Origin: CAYUFF01 sp964444075
GTDB taxonomy: Archaea; Aenigmatarchaeota; Aenigmatarchaeia; CG10238-14; SCSR01
Length of the DNA stretch: 27,489 nucleotides
Assembly (NCBI GenBank): GCA_964444075.1
Contig: CAYUFF010000011.1
Coordinates: 1-27,489 of the forward strand
Direction of reading: 5' to 3'
The notes beneath the pieces are model-generated. The model was not told the DNA's origin. It did no database searches and worked only from the letters and a program-made list of their open reading frames with translations. Positions 24,021-27,489 of the stretch are shown here, piece after piece (within the stretch, counting starts at the first letter, position 1; every line of letters begins with the position of its first letter). A program made the position numbers and the translations under genes.

Positions 24021-25772
24021 ATGAGAGAGATAAGAAGCCCGATCATAGTTACGCTCGGTCACGTGGACCACGGAAACCCTTGAAGGGCCGTAAAGACCAC
24101 GCTGTTGGACAAGATTAGGGGAACCTCCGTAGTTTCTCAAGAGCCTGGAGAAATCTCCCAGCACGTCGGCGCTAGCTACGTCCCGCTCAAAGTGGTCCGC
24201 CGGATTTGCGGAGAGTTGATGAAGAAGTTTAACGTAGAGTTAAAGATTCCTGGCCTGCTCTTCGTAGACACCCCAGGGCACGCGGCCTTCATGAGTTTGA
24301 GGAAAAGGGGAGGTAGCGTGGCCGACTTAGCCATACTCGTGGTAGACGTCAACGAGGGTTTTAAAGAGCAGACGGACGAAAGCTTGGAGATTCTCAAAAC
24401 TTTTAAAGTCCCGTTCGTAGTGGCCGCGACCAAGATAGACAGGGTTGCTGGGTGGTATCCGTACGAAAACTCCACTTTCATGAAAAGCCTTTCGTTGCAA
24501 AGGGAGGAGGTAAAGGAGGAGCTTGAGAAAAAAATCTACGTCCTAGTAGGTCAGCTTGCAGAAAGGGGGTTCGAATCCGAGAGGTTCGACAGGGTTAGGG
24601 ATTTTAGGAAGCAGGTCGCAATAGTTCCCGTCTCCGGTGTTACGGGAGAGGGAATTCCGGAGCTGCTGATGGTGCTCAGCGGCCTTGCCCAGCAGTTTTT
24701 GATCGGTAAGCTCGAATTGTCCGAGACTGGTAAAGGAAGCATCTTGGAAGTAAAGGAAACCAAAGGTTTTGGGACGACGATTGACGTGATACTCTACGAC
24801 GGGAAGATAAGGAGGGGGGACTTACTGATAATAGGCGGGAAGAAACCCATCGTAACCCGCGTGAAAGCGTTGCTCCAACCACCGCCGCTCAGGGAGTTGA
24901 GGGTAGAGAAGAAGTTTGAGGTTGTGAACGAAGTCAGAGCGTCCGCTGGCGTCAAGGTGGCAGCACCAAACTTGGAAGGTGTAAAGGCCGGCTCTCCGAT
25001 AATAGTGGTTTCCGACGAGAAGAAGGTGGGCGAGGCTCTTAAACTTGTTCAGCAAGAGGTCGAGGAGATAGAGTTCGAAAAGTCTATAGAGGGCGTGATC
25101 ATAAAGGCCGATACGCTGGGAAGCCTAGAGGCGATGATAAAGTTGCTCGGTGAAGAAAACATCCCGATAAGGAAGGCGGAGGTTGGTAGCGTATCGAAAC
25201 AGGACGTGATAGAGGCTCAAGCCGTGAAAGATAAGCTGAAGAGGGTCGTGCTGGCGTTCAACGTTAAGGTTTTACCCGAAGCTCAGGAGTTGTCAAAAAA
25301 CCTCCGCGTGAGAATATTCTCGAACGACGTGATCTACAGGCTGGTGGAGGAATACAGGGAGTGGTGTAGGAGCGAGAGAGAAAAAGAAATAAGAGAAAAG
25401 CTGGAGAGCGTTTCCAGGCCCGTGGAGCTTAGGATACTGAAGGGCTGCGTCTTCAGGGTAAGCAAGCCTTGTATAGTCGGGGTAGAAATAATCGCTGGAG
25501 TTTTGAAACCAGGAGTGTTGCTGAAGAAAAAGGACGGAAGGGTCGTAGGGAGGGTGAAAGAGATTCAGAGCGAAGGAAAAAGGTTGGAAGAAGCGAGAGC
25601 TGGAGATAAAGTTGCGATTTCGATGGACGAGCCGGTTTTCGGAAGACACATAAAAGAGGACGAAATACTGCTCTCTGAGCTCACCCCTAGGGATGTAGCG
25701 GTGTTAAAGGAGTTGCAAGAAAGGCTTACCGAAAGCGAGAAGGAGTTGTTGAGGGAATGGAAGGTCATTTGA
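24021..25772 (+). CDS. infB: Translation initiation factor aIF5B/IF2, interrupted by an 18-nt intron in the P-loop
   Basis: This GTPase promotes subunit joining and placement of initiator tRNA. Translation from ATG 24021 reads MREIRSPIIVTLGHVDHG, then N-P and an in-frame TGA at 24081. The same frame continues after the stop as KTTLLDKIRG and runs to 25772. Removing 24076-24093 restores GHVDHGKTTLLDKIRG and a 577-aa protein, close to the usual archaeal size. Downstream motifs are intact: FVDTPGHAAF, VVDVNEG, AATKIDRVAGW, the second beta barrel, domain III (SIEGVIIKADTLGSLEAMI) and domain IV (VSKPCIVGVEIIAGVLKPG). A TTG at 24105 could start an ORF only by losing the P-loop, which would be non-functional. 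Its 3' end overlaps the convergent gene by 8 bp. Because infB is essential and otherwise intact, splicing is favoured over decay. Confidence 0.93.
24070..24101 (+). other. Bulge-helix-bulge pre-mRNA intron in infB (intron 24076-24093)
   Basis: Sequence seen: central helix ACGG (24070-24073) with CCGT (24088-24091), exactly 4 bp; 5' bulge AAA (24074-24076); inner helix CCC (24077-24079) with GGG (24085-24087), loop TTGAA; 3' bulge AAA (24092-24094). Cutting each bulge after its second nucleotide removes 18 nt (ACCCTTGAAGGGCCGTAA) and rebuilds AAG, the P-loop lysine codon. The outer exon-exon helix is imperfect: C24069-G24095, a small internal loop, then GTGG (24063-24066) with CCAC (24097-24100). 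It would be cut by the tRNA splicing endonuclease and joined by RtcB. Confidence 0.85.
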
Positions 25773-26724
25773 AGATCTCTCTCAACCTCGCTATGCTCTG
25801 GGCAAATTCCACGGAAGTGGGTGTTATTTCGTAAATCACGAGTTTGTTCCTTCCAGCCAGCTTCAAAATCTTTTCGTTCGGAACTATACCCCTGCCTATC
25901 AACGGCATGAGGTGCAGATCCCCTATACCGTCGCGGTAGTCCTTCTTGCCGAAGAGGCTGGGCTTACCCAAGTTGTCGTGAATGTGTATTTTTACAACGT
26001 ACTTCCTAATCTTCTTGAAATTCTCGACGGGGTCGAACCCCAAGTAAGCCGCCGCTAGGGTTGCGTGGGCACAGTCGTAGGTAATCCTCAACCACTTACT
26101 CCCTACCCTTTCCACGATTTCCTTCACCTCCAGTGGATTGATGAGTATATAGCCTATATCGATCCTCGGTTCCATGTTTTCAAGAGTGAGCAATATTTCC
26201 TCCTCTTCCGCCGTTTCGACCAATTCGCGAAAACTCTTCACGAGGTTTTCCTTCGCTACCCTTACGTTAGCGATCGCTCTCAACTTTTCTTCAGCTTCTT
26301 CCAACTTCGCATAGAGATAACCTGGGTGAAAAGTGATGATGTTGGAGCCTAGCGATTTTGCCAGCAAGATGGTAGCTTTAGCGTACTCGATGGAAAATTT
26401 TCTTTCTTTCTCGTCGAGGGAACATAGGTTTAGGTCTGGCAGGACTTTTTCTCCGGAGTGCGGTGCGTGAATGGTCAGCTTGAAACCCTCCCTCTCGCAA
26501 ATTCTTTTAATTTTCGAGGCGGTCGTCTGGTTGATCCTTATCTTGTTCCTTTTAAAAACGTAGAGCTCGGGAAAACCGCTGACACCCAGCTCTACGTACC
26601 ATTCTTCTCCCTTCTCCCAAAACCTCTTGAAAATCTCTAAGAAGAGGGACAGCACCTCGAACTTCTGCTTGAGGGTGAAAGGTTCGAACAAGCTTCTCGC
26701 GGCGTTTACACCGACCTTCAGCAT
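25765..26724 (-). CDS. Sugar phosphate isomerase/epimerase-like TIM barrel (xylose isomerase/AP endonuclease 2 superfamily)
   Basis: The 319-aa protein has the metal-binding strand ends of this superfamily: FKLTIHAPHSGEK, NIITFHPGY (His), LTLENM (Glu), RITYDCAHA (Asp, His), VKIHIHDN (His-x-His-Asp) and the YRDGIGDLHLMPLIGRGIV block, then VIYEI (Glu). These fit a two- or three-metal site. Members include endonuclease IV and many sugar isomerases; the GxGDxHxxxGxG-like pattern is common to the isomerase-like archaeal proteins, so a DNA-repair role is less likely. Substrate is unknown. It converges on infB with an 8-bp overlap of stop regions and is followed upstream by about 85 bp of AT-rich intergenic DNA before the Cys-rich gene. 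Confidence 0.85.
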   Translation of the reverse strand: MLKVGVNAARSLFEPFTLKQKFEVLSLFLEIFKRFWEKGEEWYVELGVSGFPELYVFKRNKIRINQTTASKIKRICEREGFKLTIHAPHSGEKVLPDLNLCSLDEKERKFSIEYAKATILLAKSLGSNIITFHPGYLYAKLEEAEEKLRAIANVRVAKENLVKSFRELVETAEEEEILLTLENMEPRIDIGYILINPLEVKEIVERVGSKWLRITYDCAHATLAAAYLGFDPVENFKKIRKYVVKIHIHDNLGKPSLFGKKDYRDGIGDLHLMPLIGRGIVPNEKILKLAGRNKLVIYEITPTSVEFAQSIARLREIFK

Positions 26725-26809
26725 CTTTTACCCTACTTACATTTTTTCGCGCTCCTCTAAAAATTTTGTTCATTCCTACCAAGGAAAACCAGCGGAAAAG
26801 CTCGAGGAG

Positions 26810-27489
26810 CTAGTCTGGACAAAGCAACAGCCTCACAGGGTACGCTTTAGGATACTGGTTCGGAGCATCCTGGCTCCCAAAGTTGTGCTTGCAAAGGTAA
26901 TAACCCTCGCGGTAGTCAACGCCGCCCATAGCGGCACCGAAAGTGTAGCACGTAACCCTACCACAACCTCCGAACGGACCCTCTTGGATCTCGTCATCAT
27001 TGCAGTTTTGGTCCGTGGGTATCGACCTGTAGCACGCCCAGTCGTCTGGTTTGGGGTAGGTAGGTTCTAGGACGCAACCTACCCTGCAGATGTAGTTTCC
27101 GTGAGGCTGACAAACGTAGTCGCTATCACTACAACCCATTTCTTGTTCGTACGAACACTGTGCGGGGTCGTAGTTATGAAGTATGCACCAACCATTCCAA
27201 CAATCACAATCGGCTATAGTGTTGCAGCTGGAATCAAAACACCCAGCTTTGTAACATCCCTGATGTTCCCTTGCAGCGAGTTTATACCCAGGCGGACAAG
27301 AAGTCGAGTTGAATTTCACGGCAGGTACCCTGTGGTGTCTTTTCAAATCGTACATTCTATACTCAGCATCTACCTGGTCGTAGACGCCAAAGTATTTCCT
27401 TTCTTCAAAGTGTTGAGTTTCGAACCACACGTAATAATACGGGCCGTTTCCGCACAGGAAGTGGGATTTACCGACGGGCACTGTTATCT
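26810..27489 (-). CDS. Cysteine-rich, probably extracellular protein (5' end beyond window)
   Basis: The frame is open to the right edge, so the N-terminus is missing; a GTG at 27481 is in frame but need not be the start. The visible 223 residues hold 19 cysteines, clustered in SCPPGYKL, GCYKAGCFDSSCNTIADCDC, WNGWCILHN, CSYEQEMGCSDSDYVCQP, YICRVGCVLEP, ACYRSIP, NCNDDE and FGGCGRVTCYTF. Such spacing suggests many disulfides and a secreted or surface protein, but the signal peptide would be off-window. I recognise no named family; some segments look like short repeated Cys-loops. Tyr, Gly, Asn and Asp are frequent and Lys is low compared with neighbours, as in exported proteins. It may follow in an operon with the isomerase-like gene (85 bp apart), but this gap allows separate transcription. 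Confidence 0.75.
   Translation of the reverse strand, partial: ITVPVGKSHFLCGNGPYYYVWFETQHFEERKYFGVYDQVDAEYRMYDLKRHHRVPAVKFNSTSCPPGYKLAAREHQGCYKAGCFDSSCNTIADCDCWNGWCILHNYDPAQCSYEQEMGCSDSDYVCQPHGNYICRVGCVLEPTYPKPDDWACYRSIPTDQNCNDDEIQEGPFGGCGRVTCYTFGAAMGGVDYREGYYLCKHNFGSQDAPNQYPKAYPVRLLLCPD

Noticed and set aside
24081..24083. Reading the infB TGA as selenocysteine or another recoded residue
   Set aside because: Readthrough would place six extra residues (NP-x-RAV) between Gly and Lys of the P-loop and abolish GTP binding. No SECIS-like element was sought in detail, but the exact motif repair by BHB excision is a far better explanation.
24105..25772. infB starting at TTG 24105
   Set aside because: This start removes the P-loop and switch-proximal N-terminus of an essential GTPase whose missing part is encoded in the same frame immediately upstream.
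1..27489. CRISPR arrays, insertion sequences, or box C/D RNAs
   Set aside because: No regularly spaced direct repeats, transposase genes or terminal inverted repeats were seen; intergenic regions showed no convincing paired RUGAUGA/CUGA boxes by eye.

Overview
The window is a gene-dense, archaeal chromosomal segment. The evidence is a group II chaperonin (thermosome), Mre11/Rad50, an IF5B-type initiation factor, an archaeal A24 prepilin peptidase, tRNA genes with introns, and many TATA-like boxes about 26 bp upstream of start codons (leaderless transcripts). Highly charged proteins and heavy AGG/ATA codon use would suit a thermophile, but that is inference. The lineage cannot be fixed from this stretch. 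A tRNA-Ile that appears to read AUA with a UAU anticodon is a useful clue, because I know of it only in a few archaea (Nanoarchaeum, Korarchaeum).

Layout. 1-2040: a Sua5/TsaC gene running off the left edge, a small 2TM protein, a decayed methyltransferase and a compact CPBP intramembrane protease. 2095-7100: a GH37 trehalase, a radical SAM enzyme with a cysteine-rich insert, a phosphoglucose/phosphomannose isomerase and a DUF234-type AAA ATPase. 7101-7873: a decayed patch, then tRNA-Glu(UUC) with one intron and tRNA-Ile(UAU) with two. 7874-13642: thermosome, GH38 alpha-mannosidase and glycerate kinase. 13592-15829: a three-gene minus-strand operon of mostly unknown function. 15900-16780: pyrF and tRNA-Thr(UGU). 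16821-23282: a glycosyltransferase, then a tightly overlapping run prepilin peptidase - mre11 - inositol-monophosphatase-like - rad50. 23398-25772: a Yip1-like membrane protein and infB. 25765-27489: a TIM-barrel sugar isomerase-like protein and a cysteine-rich, probably extracellular protein running off the right edge.

The most striking item is in infB (aIF5B). Its P-loop lysine codon is split by 18 nt containing an in-frame TGA. The insert and its flanks fold into a bulge-helix-bulge with two AAA bulges around a 4-bp helix. Cutting at the standard positions restores GHVDHGKTT exactly, so this looks like a very short archaeal pre-mRNA intron in an essential gene. The non-canonical intron of the nearby tRNA-Ile has the same geometry (3-nt bulge, 4-bp helix, 3-nt bulge, 3-bp GC inner helix), so one splicing endonuclease could process both.

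Several genes point to carbohydrate metabolism (trehalase, alpha-mannosidase, glycerate kinase, Pgi/Pmi, IMPase-like, sugar isomerase-like), but they do not form one operon.
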